Part shown: piece after piece, positions 17,504 to 27,288 of the stretch | How the letters are laid out: every line of letters starts with the position of its first letter | Position numbering within the stretch: position 1 is the first letter of the stretch | NCBI RefSeq assembly: GCF_024700075.1 | Contig: NZ_JAJONE010000006.1 | Location: 124,001-188,000, forward strand | Source: Hymenobacter sp. J193 | GTDB lineage: Bacteria > Bacteroidota > Bacteroidia > Cytophagales > Hymenobacteraceae | Length of the DNA: 64,000 bases | Direction of reading: 5' to 3' | Notes under the pieces: model-generated | Seen by the model: the letters and a program-made list of their open reading frames with translations, nothing else | Databases searched by the model: none | Told to the model about the DNA's origin: nothing | Translations under genes and position numbers: made by a program

Positions 17504-18095
17504 CTACGGCAAACCAACTCCGTTGCTCACGGTTTGGGCCGACCGCTATTTCCGTTTTCCCATGCGCCACGACTTAGTGATAGGCATAGTCGTGGCCATT
17601 GGGGGTTGGTTCATTCAAGACTACTTGCGCAAGCGTTCAGGGCTTGTTCTGACCAAAGATTCTCTGGCTTCGTTTGCCGACCAACTTTGCTCAGCAAGCA
17701 TTTCTATGGCCGGTTTTGTCTTTACGGCTTTAGCACTACTCATCTCTGTTGGAGAAAACTATCGCGCTAAATTTCAGGAGTCACTTGCCCAAAAAAGTGC
17801 ATCAACTGCCGAAAGCTCTAAAAACTACCATCCTGCAGATGGGTTCGAGGCTTTCTTTGTAACAGACCTGTACATCACAGTTGTGGGTGCCTTTTTGTGG
17901 GCCAGCATCGAGCTTTTCACGGCATTTTCCATGCTGGCTATTATTAAGTTCTTGTGGTCAGTGCTGCCTGATTGGCTTAGTAAAGCCTCTCTTATTTTAA
18001 GCTTCTTTCTGCTTATGGGGCCAATAATTCGTGCCGTTTATATGGTGAGTCGAGTTCTTACCATGCGTAAACCCATAAGCACAATGCAACGCTAG
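17496..18095 (+). CDS. Hypothetical four-helix membrane protein, partner of the preceding gene
   Basis: About 199 aa from ATG 17496 (MSNYGKPTPLLTVWADRYF). Four predicted helices: near LVIGIVVAIGGWFI, ISMAGFVFTALALLISV, ITVVGAFLWASIELFTAFSM and ASLILSFFLLMGPIIRAV. No motif recognised. The overlap with the upstream stop and the position between a GHKL-nuclease and a restriction system suggest a two-component sensor/effector module in which this protein could act at the membrane. That role is a hypothesis. Confidence 0.6.
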   Translation: MSNYGKPTPLLTVWADRYFRFPMRHDLVIGIVVAIGGWFIQDYLRKRSGLVLTKDSLASFADQLCSASISMAGFVFTALALLISVGENYRAKFQESLAQKSASTAESSKNYHPADGFEAFFVTDLYITVVGAFLWASIELFTAFSMLAIIKFLWSVLPDWLSKASLILSFFLLMGPIIRAVYMVSRVLTMRKPISTMQR

Positions 18096-18169
18096 GAATA
18101 GAGGTACCCAACAATCTGTAGTTGTTTTGTGGGAGCTGGGTTAACTTGTCGCGTTTCTTAATAAACAGG

Positions 18170-18216
18170 TAGGACCTTGGTTAAAAGCGTGGACTACGCT
18201 TTCAACCAAGGTCCTA
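18170..18216. terminator. Long hairpin after the two-gene module
   Basis: Arms of about 20 nt at 18170-18189 and 18197-18216 (core GGACCTTGGTTAAAAGCG versus its inverse, with one A bulge) and a 7-nt loop. It could terminate the upstream operon. The sequence CCTTGGTTAAAAG is identical to part of the terminal repeat of the element at 7222-11935. Confidence 0.55.
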
Positions 18217-18311
18217 TTTGTTTGACAAAACGAAAGAACGAATCCCACGCATCCCGCGCAGCAAGTACAATCAAATACAGTTCAATGCTTTGGAGCGGTT
18301 ACCGAAAAGCC

Positions 18312-18334
18312 AACGAGACGAAAAGCGTCTCGTT
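18312..18334 (-). terminator. Hairpin downstream of hsdM
   Basis: Stem AACGAGACG/CGTCTCGTT with a 5-nt loop, 17 nt beyond the hsdM stop codon on the minus strand. A T-run follows the stem on that strand (GGCTTTTC). On the plus strand it is also followed by a pyrimidine stretch, so it may work both ways. Confidence 0.55.
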
Positions 18335-18350
18335 GTTCTTTCCTGCCTTC

Positions 18351-19973
18351 TTAAATAAGCGGCAACCCCAACTCTTGCAGAAACTGATTGTGCCGGTTGG
18401 CGGCATCCGCTGCCTTCTCTTCAATAGCTACCAGCGTATCATGCACAGCCTGCAGGTCAATCGTCTCGGCTGACGTGGCGGTGCTCACGTAGCGCGAGAT
18501 ATTCAGATTGTAGCCGTTTTGCTCAATCTCCGCCATGGGCACTGGGCGGGAATAACGGTCTTCTTTGGTACGGTCCCGGTAGGTGGCTACTATTTTGTCG
18601 ATGTCGCCCTGGCGCAGAAAGTTCTGGCGCTTGCCTTTCTCGTACTGCTCGCTGGCATTGATAAATAGGACATCGTTGGGCTTCTTGCACTTTTTCAGCA
18701 CCAGGATGCAGACCGGGATGCCAGTGGAGAAGAACAGGTTGGCTGGCAGGCCGATGACCGTATCGATGTGACCGTCCTTGAGCAGCTTGGTACGGATGCG
18801 CTCCTCGGCCCCACCCCGGAACAGCACGCCGTGGGGCAGGATGATGGCCATCGTCCCTTCCTGACTTAGGAAGTGGAAGCCGTGCAGTAAAAAGGCAAAG
18901 TCGGCAGCCGACTTGGGCGCGAGGCCGTAGCCCTTGAAGCGGAAATCCTCGCCCAGGGACTCGGCGGGCTCCCAGCGGTAGCTGAACGGCGGATTGGCCA
19001 CGATGGCATCGAACTCCATCTTTTTGGCGGGGTTCATCTCGTTCAGTACGTCCCAGTCGTTTTTGAGGGAGTCGCCGTGGTGAATTTCAAACTCGGTATC
19101 CTTCACGCCGTGGAGCAGCATGTTCATGCGCGCCAGGTTGTAGGTGGTAATGTTGAGTTCCTGACCGTAAATCTTGCCTATGCCGTGCGGGCCCATATGT
19201 TTCCGAACATTCAGCAGCAACGAGCCCGACCCACAAGTGATGTCCAGAACTCTTTCCAGCTTGGCGCGCTTGCCAGCGGCGGGGTTCTGGCCGTCGAGTA
19301 CTACGATGTCGGACAGGATGGTTGAAATAGGCTGGGGCGTGTAGAACTCGCCGGCCTTCTTACCCGAACCTGATGCAAACTGGCCGATGAGGTACTCGTA
19401 GGCGTCGCCCAGCGTGTCGGCGTCAGTCGAGAAGCCGCCGATGCCTTCGGCGATTTTCTGGATGATGTTGCAGAGCTTGGCGTTGCGCTCGGCGTAGGTG
19501 CGGCCCAGCTTTTCGGAGTTGAGGTTGATTTCCGAAAACAGGCCCTGGAAAGTGCTGTCGAAGGATTGGGTTTCGATGAACTTGAAGCCCTTTTCGAGGG
19601 TGTCGAGCAGGTCGGTGCTGTGGGTACGGGCTAGCTCGGCAATGTGGCTCCACAGGTGTTGCGGCTCTATCACGTAGTGCACGCGGCGGCGCATGAGCTG
19701 CTCAAACGCGGGCACGTCGGCGCGGTTCTCACCGTACCAGATTTCGAGCGGGGTGAAGGCGCCCAACGTTTTCAGGACATCCGCCGGGGTGTCCGGGTAA
19801 TCGGTGCCCAGCTCCTTTTTCGCGGCGGTTTCGTAGTTATCGGAGAGGTAGCGCAGGAACAGGAACGACAGCATGTAGTCGCGGAAGTCGTCGGCGTTCA
19901 TCGCGCCCCGCAACTGGTCGGCAATGTTCCAGAGGGTTTTGCCCAGCTGTTGTTGTTGGTTTTGGGTACTCAT
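18351..19973 (-). CDS. hsdM: Type I restriction-modification DNA methyltransferase subunit HsdM
   Basis: 540 aa N6-adenine methyltransferase. Helical N-terminal domain (LWNIADQLRGAMNADDFRDY), SAM motif I in LDITCGSGSLLLNV and catalytic motif IV NPPFSY are visible, along with GKIYGQELNITTYNLARMN typical of HsdM. Length is normal. It is the last gene of a five-gene minus-strand operon (hsdR, DUF1016, hsdS, AAA ATPase, hsdM), starting 2 bp after the ATPase gene stop. With HsdS it methylates the host target sequence; with HsdR it restricts unmodified DNA. Confidence 0.93.
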   Translation of the reverse strand: MSTQNQQQQLGKTLWNIADQLRGAMNADDFRDYMLSFLFLRYLSDNYETAAKKELGTDYPDTPADVLKTLGAFTPLEIWYGENRADVPAFEQLMRRRVHYVIEPQHLWSHIAELARTHSTDLLDTLEKGFKFIETQSFDSTFQGLFSEINLNSEKLGRTYAERNAKLCNIIQKIAEGIGGFSTDADTLGDAYEYLIGQFASGSGKKAGEFYTPQPISTILSDIVVLDGQNPAAGKRAKLERVLDITCGSGSLLLNVRKHMGPHGIGKIYGQELNITTYNLARMNMLLHGVKDTEFEIHHGDSLKNDWDVLNEMNPAKKMEFDAIVANPPFSYRWEPAESLGEDFRFKGYGLAPKSAADFAFLLHGFHFLSQEGTMAIILPHGVLFRGGAEERIRTKLLKDGHIDTVIGLPANLFFSTGIPVCILVLKKCKKPNDVLFINASEQYEKGKRQNFLRQGDIDKIVATYRDRTKEDRYSRPVPMAEIEQNGYNLNISRYVSTATSAETIDLQAVHDTLVAIEEKAADAANRHNQFLQELGLPLI

Positions 19974-19975
19974 GG

Positions 19976-21078
19976 TTAGGCAGTAACGGGGCTTACTTCC
20001 GGAAACAGGGCCGGATTGAAGCGGTAATTGGTCATGAAATCAGTGAGGATGCGCCGGAAATATTCTTTGTTTTCCGGCAGCATTTCCCGGGGCTCAAACA
20101 GCGAATAATTGCCGTGGCTGAGAATGTTGATGATGCGGGCGTGGACGTTGCCGTCCACGTCGTCGGGGGCTTGCCGGATGCAGGCCGAAAAATTGCCGAA
20201 CCCGTGGAAGCTAGCCGTTTTTCTAGCACGCCGCGCAAGATGTTGAAGTGGTAGGTGTACAGCTTGCCGTCGGGTGCGGTGGCGGCCTGGTACAGGTCGC
20301 GGATAAGCGAAACGTGGTGGAAGAATGGCGTATCGGTGGTGTCCTGCACCGCGTAGGTGCCATCGGCGGTGTTCTTGCTCAGGAAATACTTCACGGCGTT
20401 GCCCAGCTCGTTGTGCATCACATTGAAGAAAAGCGAGTGGTGCGAGGATATAACCGTTTTGATGGTATTGCCCGGCCGTTTGAGCAGTTGGGCCAGGTGG
20501 CTGGCCACGGCAATGGCATTGTTGTCGTCGAGCGAAGAAATCGGGTCGTCGATGTAGAGGTACTTCACCCAGCTGTAGGCGCTGCCCTCTTCCGCATCCA
20601 CGGCCAGCTGGGCCACGGCTAGAAAAAAGCACCAGACGAAGATGTTTTCTTCGCCCCGGCTCACTTTGATGAAGTCGGCGCGCTCCGTGGCGTCCGCTAC
20701 CCGAATGTCGCGGTGAAACTGGACGAAGCCCGCCTCGTAGTCGATGGTGAAGTCGAAATCGGCGTAGCGCTGCAGGAGCGGGCGGATGCGGTTGTCCATC
20801 TCCAGCTCCCGCAGCCCGTTAAAAAAGCGCGACTCTGTGTTTAGGAGCAGGCGGCGCTCGGTGTCGTTCTCCAAATCGTTGTGCCAGGAAAACAGGTCTT
20901 CCGTAAACGCATTGAAGTAGAGGGTATCGGCCGCGTCGGCGGTTTTGCCCGCGTCTTTGAACGCCACCGATAGGCGCGTTTTGCCCGTGCCGTTGTAGGC
21001 GTAGAGCAGGATGTACTTCTTATTTGCCAGCGTGGCCCGGAAATGCGTGGCCAGCTCGGCTAAGGTGGGAAATGTCAT
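19976..21078 (-). CDS. AAA_13/PrrC-like ATPase, possible anticodon nuclease (frameshifted)
   Basis: Reconstructed length about 367 aa. N-terminal ABC-type ATPase: Walker A AYNGTGKT (residues 27-34), signature-like SRGEENIFVWCFF, Walker B YLYIDDPISSLDD, and H-loop VISSHHSLF. One A is missing in a run of five (20218-20222), after which the frame reads EKTASFHGFGNFSACIRQ to a stop at 19976. The C-terminal part has R-x3-E (LRGVLEK) and, 36 residues later, H in NILSHGNYS, similar in order to the Arg-Glu-His triad of PrrC/RloC anticodon nucleases, which are also embedded in type I RM operons. The alternative is an RloA-like ATPase without nuclease. It overlaps hsdS by 4 bp. Confidence 0.65.
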
Positions 21079-22324
21079 ACGGCGGCCTCAAGTAGCGCTG
21101 GAAACAGCCTCTGCATCAACCCTTTCTTATGAAGTTTGAGGGCTTCTATCTTTTGGCTTTGCGCCGTGATACTGTCATCGAGAGCGGAAAGGCACTCGGC
21201 AATTTTCTTTTGTTCCTCTAGTTCGGGAACATAAAATATGTATTTAAGTAGCTGGTTTCCATTTATGGAATTAATTGTTGCTCCTAAATCTTCAGAAACC
21301 TGCTTGTTGTATGAATCACTCTGAAGAAGTTGGAAAACGAAAGCTGGATTAGGTGACCTAAAAACAGTCATGAATGCGCCATGAGTACATAGCGGCATTC
21401 CGTCAGGAATAAGGGCATTTTTACCAATCAACGCTTTGGAGCCGTTTCGAACGCAAATCAGAATATCGTTTGGTTTTGACAGGTTTGCTCCCTTAACCGT
21501 TGGTGTAACATACACACAATCGTCAAGAGCAATTTTGCCGTTTTGAACGTTACTTGACCTCAACACAAGCAAACCATTTTCCCTAACATCTTTGGGACTA
21601 TATGTTAGGCCAGAAACAAGGTTACCAAGTTGCCCGAACTTCTTCTCTTCCCACTCCCCCGCATCCTGAAACTCTGAAAACCTTAGCTTGGGCACCGTTT
21701 CTCCTTCGGCGGGAAAGAGTGCCTGCATTAGCCCCCTCTTGTGTGCTTGGAGCGCTGCCAGCTTAGCATTTTGCGCGGTGATGAGGTCGTCGAGGGAAGA
21801 AAAAGTAGCGGCTATCTTCTGTTGTTCTTTTACACTTGGTAGCCAGATAGCAGAACTGAGAAAGCCTTCCTTTGAAATTCGTTTCAGAGTCGTGCTAGTG
21901 CCAGTCCTTTCTAATGCAAGCGTTTTATAACTGGCGAGCATCCAGTTAAGAAAGAAGCCTGCGCTTTCTTGATTTTTAAAAGTCAGTGCAGGAATATCAG
22001 CCGAAGAAACAAATCCATTCAGTTTCTCTGGCACCAATCCGAAGGCACCATTCAACAAATCAATTTTAGAAAAAATAAATTGGCCCGTCTCGCGCTTGAA
22101 ATAATTTGTGCCGCCAGTTAGCGCTGCGGCCCTATCATTTTCACAACGCCTAGGCCATGCAGTCGAACAGTGATAATTCTTTCATTGTCGAACAAACCAC
22201 CTTTTTCTGCTTTATTCCCTGAGTCAAATAGGTCTTTTATTTGCTTCTCTTCCCACTCTCCTGCCTCCCGGAACTCCGGAAAGCGCAGTTTCGGCACCGC
22301 CGTATTTGTTGTCTCGTTACTCAT
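21075..22324 (-). CDS. hsdS: Type I restriction-modification specificity subunit HsdS (frameshifted)
   Basis: Two target-recognition halves, each opened by PKLRFxEFxxAGEWEEK and closed by the conserved helix (QQKIAATFSSLDDLITAQ and EQKKIAECLSALDDSITAQ, each followed by a HKxGLMQxLFPA end). This internal repeat is diagnostic of HsdS. One A is missing in a run of four (22138-22141); restoring it gives VVKNDRAAALTGGTNYFKR and a protein of about 416 aa. HsdS determines the bipartite DNA recognition sequence. The recognition site cannot be read from sequence. Confidence 0.87.
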
Positions 22325-22347
22325 AGGTTGTCGTTATCGGCCGGCAG

Positions 22348-23335
22348 TTAGCGGGTTAGAATTTCGTGCAGGCGGGCTTGCAACAGCTTTTTATCGGGCA
22401 GCTGCAAGGTGTATTGGGCAATGAGGGCGGGCGAAAGGTTGCGTGAAAGAGCGTACTCCACCAGCTCCTCGTCCTGGTCGCGGCACAGCAGCACCCCGAT
22501 GCTGGGGTTCTCGTGGGGCTTTCTCACGTCGCGGTCAAGGGCTTCGAGGTAAAAGCCCAGCTGGCCCAGGTGTTCGGGCATAAACCGGCCAATCTTCAGC
22601 TCAAAAGCCACCAGTGCCGCTAGGCCCGGTGGAAGAACAGCAGGTCGATGTAAAAATCCTGGTTGCCTACCTGCAGCCGGTATTCCTCGCCCACAAAGAT
22701 AAAGTCGCTGCCCAGCTCTAGGATAAAAGCTTTCATGTGCCGGAGCAGCGCTTTTTGCAGGTCGGCCTCGCTGTGCGCTTCGGGCAAGCCCAGAAACTCC
22801 AGCACGTAGCTGTCTTTAAACGCCTGGCCAGCAGTGGGGTGTAATTCTCTCAACACCGTTGAGAGTTTTGCCTCCCTAGCCGGCTGCGCTCAAACAAGCT
22901 CGCCGAAATCTGGCGGTCAAGCTCCCGGAAGCCGTATTTTTTCTCCCGGGCCAGGTGCAGGTAGAACGCTCGCTCGTCCGGGGTCTTGCACCGCGAAAAA
23001 ATGGCCAGATTGTGCGACCAAGGCAGCTCCCGCACCAGCCGAACGAGGGCAGTGTCGGCCGCGTAGGTTTCGTAGAACTGCTTCATGCGCCACAGGTTTT
23101 TGTCGCTGAAGCCCTTTAGCTCCGGCGCGTGCCGGGCAATGTGGCGGGCCAGCTCAGCCACCACACCCTTGCCCCACGCCTCGCGCTGCACCTTCTGGCT
23201 GATAACCTGGCCTACCGACCAGTATAAGTCAATCAGCGCGGTATTCGCCTGCGCGAAGACGGCCTGCCGCGTCTGCCGGATGCGGCCCAGTAGCTCCTCA
23301 AACGCCGGCTGGTTATCGGTCGTCAGCTTACTCAT
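22348..23335 (-). CDS. DUF1016 (YhcG-like) PD-(D/E)XK nuclease family protein (two frameshifts)
   Basis: Helical N-terminal domain (ANTALIDLYWSVGQVISQKV, GFSDKNLWRMKQFYETY, LPWSHNLAIFSRC) followed by the nuclease-fold domain (QVGNQDFYIDLLFFHR and LVAFELKIGRFMPEHLGQL, with D and E-x-K). Both are typical of DUF1016/YhcG. The frame shifts near 22858-22863 (restores QTVLRELHPTAG) and near 22623-22629 (restores HRGLAALVAFELK), giving about 329 aa. DUF1016 genes often sit in type I RM loci; here the start overlaps the hsdR stop by 8 nt. Its function is unproven; a role in nucleic-acid cleavage is likely. Confidence 0.8.
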
Positions 23336-26290
23336 ATACTGCCAGCCCGGAAATTTCGCGGCCCTGAGCCAGTTTCTTCAACAGGGGAATGAGTTCGGTC
23401 ATCAGCTCGCCTTCCTTGGCGGCGCGGGTTTTCCAGCCCAGGCCCAGCGGGGCCAGCAGGTCGCCCAGCGCCTCGCCATCGAAAATCATGCGCCGCAGAA
23501 TGCCGTCCACGAAAGCCGTGAGGGCCTCCGGTGCCAGCCCGTGGCGGGCGGCAATAGTGGCCTGCTCAGCGGCGGTTTTCTGCTGCTTGAAGGCCTGGAA
23601 GCCCTCGCGGATTTCGGCCTCGCTGAAACCGCGGTTGGTGGGCAGGCCGGCAAAGTAGTCGGTCAGGTCGTCGGCCTCGTCCATGAGGTTGGCGCTGGAG
23701 CCCAGCAGGGCAATAATCTGCTCGCGGGTGAGCTTCTGCTTCTGCGGAGCCTGCCCGGTGCTGGCCGCCATCAGGCCCATGATGTAATCGTAGTCAATCA
23801 CAGCCGAAGCGAAGAGCACGAACTCAAAGTCGAGCTGGTCCACCGCCGGATTGTCGGTGCCGCCTTTGCCCTGCTGGTCGCGCAGGCGCTTGGCCGTTTC
23901 CAGATATTGGCTGCGAAAGGCGCGCAGGTCGTCGGTGGGCAGCAGGGTTTCGAGCTGCTGCTGCTCGGGCGCGCCCAGGTCGGTGTACTGGTCGAGCTGG
24001 GTGCGCAACCGCTGCACTTCCTTGAACTTCTCCACGAACTGGCCCCGGGCGGCGTCGCCCTTCAGGTTGGCTACGTCCTGGGGGGCAGCGGTGAGGCCCT
24101 GGGCCTGCATAAAGGTTTCCAACTGCTGCACGGCGGCCTCGTAGCGTTTCAGCACCACGGGCGCGGGGTCCACCAGCCAGATTTCCTTAGCGCGGCTCTT
24201 ATCCACGCCGGAAAACAGAGCAATGGCCGCGTCAACGGCCGGCTGCTGCTGCCGGAAGTCGAGCACGTTTCCGTAGGGCTTGGTATCGTTGAGCACGCGG
24301 TTGGTGCGCGAAAACGCCTGAATCAGGCCGTGGTGCCGCAGATTCTTATCCACGTACAGCGTGTTGAGGTACTTCGAGTCGAAGCCGGTGAGCAGCATAT
24401 CCACCACAATGGTGAGGTCGATGCGTTTCGGGCGCGGGTAGTCGGCCACCGGCCACTTCTGGTCTTTGATGCGCTGCTGCACATCCTGGTAGTACCTATC
24501 GAACTCGCCGATGGTGTGGCTGGTGCTGTACTGGGCGTTATAGTCGGCAATAATGGTTTTGAGGGCCGCCTTCTTGCCTTCGGGGTCTTCCTGGTTGTCT
24601 TGCTTTTCCTGTTGCAGGTCTTCCTGCAGCTGCCGCACGTCGGGGTTGCCCTCGGCGGGGGCGAAAACACGCAGGCCACGTTCAGGGGCAGGAAATCGGG
24701 GTCGGCTTCCAGCCGGCGCTGCTGCGCTTCCCGGAAGAGGCGGTAGTAAGCAATGGCGTCGTTGATGCTCTGCGTAGCCAGCACCGCATTGAAGCGGCGG
24801 TGGTGGGTGGCGGCATCGTGCTTGTGCAAAATGGCTTCTACCACGGCCGCCTGCGCGGGGGCCGCTCCGGACCGGGCCGGCGTCTTGCCATCGGGCTTGA
24901 AGTAGTCGACGTGAAAGCGCAGCACGTTCTTGTCTTCAATGGCGTGGGTGATGGTGTAGGCGTGCAGGCGCTTCTGGAAAATGTCTTCCGTGGTCTTGAA
25001 AGACCCTTCCTGCCCGTCTACCTGAGTGTAGGTGGCGTTTTCCTCGAAAATGGGCGTGCCCGTGAAGCCAAAAAGCTGGGCCTTCGGGAAAAACTCCTTG
25101 ATGGCCTGGTGGTTTTCGCCGAACTGCGAGCGGTGGCACTCATCGAAGATGAAGACCACGCGCTTATCGCGCAGCGGTTGCAACTGCCCCTTGTAGTCCT
25201 GGCGGTGGCTGGGGTCGAGGGCAATACCGAGCTTCTGGATAGTGGTCACGATGACCTTGTCGGCGTAGTCGGGAGAGAGCAGCCGGCGAACCAGGGCCCC
25301 GGTGTTGGTATTCTCCTCCACGCAGCCTTCCTGAAACCGGTTGAACTCCTCACGGGTCTGACGGTCCAGGTCTTTACGGTCCACCACAAAGAGGCATTTC
25401 TCGATGTCGGGGTTGTCCTTGAGCAGCGTCGAGGCCTTGAAGGACGTGAGCGTCTTGCCGCTGCCGGTGGTGTGCCAGATGTAGCCGTTGCCCCGGTTCT
25501 GGTGAATGCAGTCGACAATAGCCTTCACCGCGTAAATCTGGTAGGGGCGCATCACCAGTAGCCGCTGCTCGCTTTCCACCAGCACCATGTAGCGGCTGAT
25601 GGTTTCGGCCAGCGTACACTTGGCCAGAAAAGTAGAGGCGAAGTCATGCAGGCCGCTGATGTTCCGATTGTCGATGTCCGCGTACTGGTACACGGGCAGG
25701 AACTGCTCGTCGGCCGAAAAGCTGAAGTGCTGGGCGCGGTTGTTGGCGAAATAGAAGGTAGTGGACCGGTTGGAGACGATGAACAGCTGAATGAAGCACA
25801 GCAGCGTATTGGTGTAGCCGTTGCCGGGGTCGGCCTTGTAGTCCACAATTTGCTGCATGGCGCGGCGCGGCGTCACTTCCAGCGTCTTCAGTTCCAGCTG
25901 CACCATCGGCAGGCCGTTGATGAGCAGGATGACATCGTAGCGGTGGTGGCTGCTGGCGGTGCTGATGCGTAGCTGGTTCACCACCTCAAAATCGTTCTTG
26001 CACCACTCCTTGATGTTGACGAGGGTATAATTCAGCGGCGTCCCGTCTTCCCGGATAAAGGTGTTCTTGCCCCGCAGCGTTTTGGAGGCCAGGAACACGT
26101 CGGGATTCACAATTTCATCCCGTAGGCGGCTGAACTCTGCATCAGAGAGCTGCACACAGTTCAGGGCCTCAAACTTTTGGCGAAAGTTGGCTTCCAACGC
26201 ATCTTTGGTGCGGATATCGGGCCGGTGAATGTATTTCAGCCGGGTTAGCTCCCCGATAAAGCCGTATTCTATCTGCGCTTCGTTGACCAT
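23328..26290 (-). CDS. hsdR: Type I restriction endonuclease subunit HsdR (frameshifted)
   Basis: About 988 aa after correction. N-terminal nuclease domain with D in HHRYDVILLINGLP and QLELKT (PD-ExK), then the SF2 translocase: Walker A TTGSGKT, DECH box, LFGFTGTPI motif III, and in the second part LTGFDSKYLNTLYVDK and IQAFSRTNR (motif VI). One C is missing in a run of five (24657-24661); restoring it reads VFSPPAEGNPDVRQL. ATG 26290 (MVNEAQIEYGFIGELT) is preferred over an upstream GTG. The first gene of the operon; cleaves DNA lacking host methylation after ATP-driven translocation. Confidence 0.9.
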
Positions 26291-26600
26291 GGAGTATAGT
26301 TGCTGTTTGCCGGGGCTTGACACCGGCTTTTTTATCCGTAAAACTACCTAGCTGAAATTGGACTCGGAAGTGCCCCTCAGAACTGATTTCCCGCTTCCGC
26401 AGCCTAATGGCGCAATATCGTCAGAATAGCCGATGCGGCTGGGCCCTTTCAGTAGCACGAAGCATTGAGGTTGTCTTTTCTTTCAAAAAGCCGAATCTTT
26501 GCCTTGCCAAAAAAGTATCCGCCACATCGGCTTTGCCGGTGCTGTTTGGTTGGTACCGTATAATTCCTCGGTCATATGCTTCAACTTGCTGTTTGACCGG

Positions 26601-26626
26601 AAGCCCACCCTGTTGAGGGTGGGCTT
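26601..26626 (+). terminator. Strong orphan intrinsic terminator
   Basis: Perfect 10-bp GC-rich stem AAGCCCACCC/GGGTGGGCTT, loop TGTTGA, followed by TTTT. No protein-coding gene ends upstream on this strand, which suggests a small RNA. Confidence 0.75.
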
Positions 26627-26701
26627 TTTTGCTTGGTGCTCTACTCCAAGATGTTCCGGCACTCAAGAAACAACTGCAAAATCCGCTTTATTCCCCCCTG
26701 C

Positions 26702-26709
26702 TATCTTTG
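26702..26709 (+). promoter_or_regulatory. Bacteroidota-type -7 promoter element
   Basis: TATCTTTG matches the Bacteroidota sigma -7 consensus TAnnTTTG, 28 bp before the ATG at 26738. Confidence 0.5.
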
Positions 26710-26737
26710 CCATCATGTTAGCACTGCCCCGGACTAT

Positions 26738-27133
26738 ATGACGTTTAATGATGATTCCGCCGAACGATTTGAGGCTGATTTCCCCTCGTTCGACGCCTCG
26801 TTTGCCGTAACGTATGAGGACGCACTACGCCTGGTGCGGGGGTATCTGCGCACCTACGAGCCGGCGGCCCTGCACAAGCTACTGGACCGCTGCGCAGACC
26901 TGAATCTGGCCGTTGATGCACAGCAGTTGCACCGGGTGTACTATGGTCCACTGGTTAAGCAGGAGCCTAAATTAATTCGGAACCTGCTGGGCGTGTTCGG
27001 CTATCAAGCCATGTTGCTGGGCTTCGATGTCGGGCCGATACGGGGCAAGACGTGCTACATGCTCTTCCTGAAGACGAAGGGCCGTCTGGACCGCTTTCAG
27101 CAGGAGCTAGCTGCCTTCGACGCGGAAGTATAG
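26738..27133 (+). CDS. Hypothetical protein
   Basis: 131 aa, start ATG 26738 (MTFNDDSAERFEADFPSFDA), chosen because a -7 box lies 28 bp upstream. Acidic N terminus, helical core (YEDALRLVRGYLRTYEPAALHK cut here at its middle) and a C-terminal helix (RLDRFQQELAAFD). No family recognised. It is the first gene on the plus strand after the restriction island. Confidence 0.55.
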   Translation: MTFNDDSAERFEADFPSFDASFAVTYEDALRLVRGYLRTYEPAALHKLLDRCADLNLAVDAQQLHRVYYGPLVKQEPKLIRNLLGVFGYQAMLLGFDVGPIRGKTCYMLFLKTKGRLDRFQQELAAFDAEV

Positions 27134-27288
27134 GGGCATACCCATCTTCCAATCGGGCGGATTTGCACGCCAAGCATAGTTTTGGCCTACTTACGGGCCG
27201 CTAGAGTTGGAACAGAATTTCTCGTGAGGAGCGAGGCATTCTACTTCTCTGTATTTTTAAGCTTTCCCCCTTCCCATCGGCCCCGCGT

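Larger units (their letters stand above)
26291..26737. other. Divergent intergenic region with possible small RNA
   Basis: 447 bp between hsdR (minus) and the hypothetical gene at 26738 (plus). No gene recognised. It contains a strong plus-strand terminator (26601-26626) with no upstream protein gene to serve, so a short transcript from about 26500 may end there. The -7 box for the next gene is at 26702. Confidence 0.4.

Noticed and set aside
23085..24746. 553-aa plus-strand open frame antisense to hsdR
   Set aside because: High-GC shadow frame; the minus strand encodes clear HsdR motifs over the same span.
26421..26666. 81-aa minus-strand open frame
   Set aside because: Overlaps the strong terminator hairpin and has no domain pattern.
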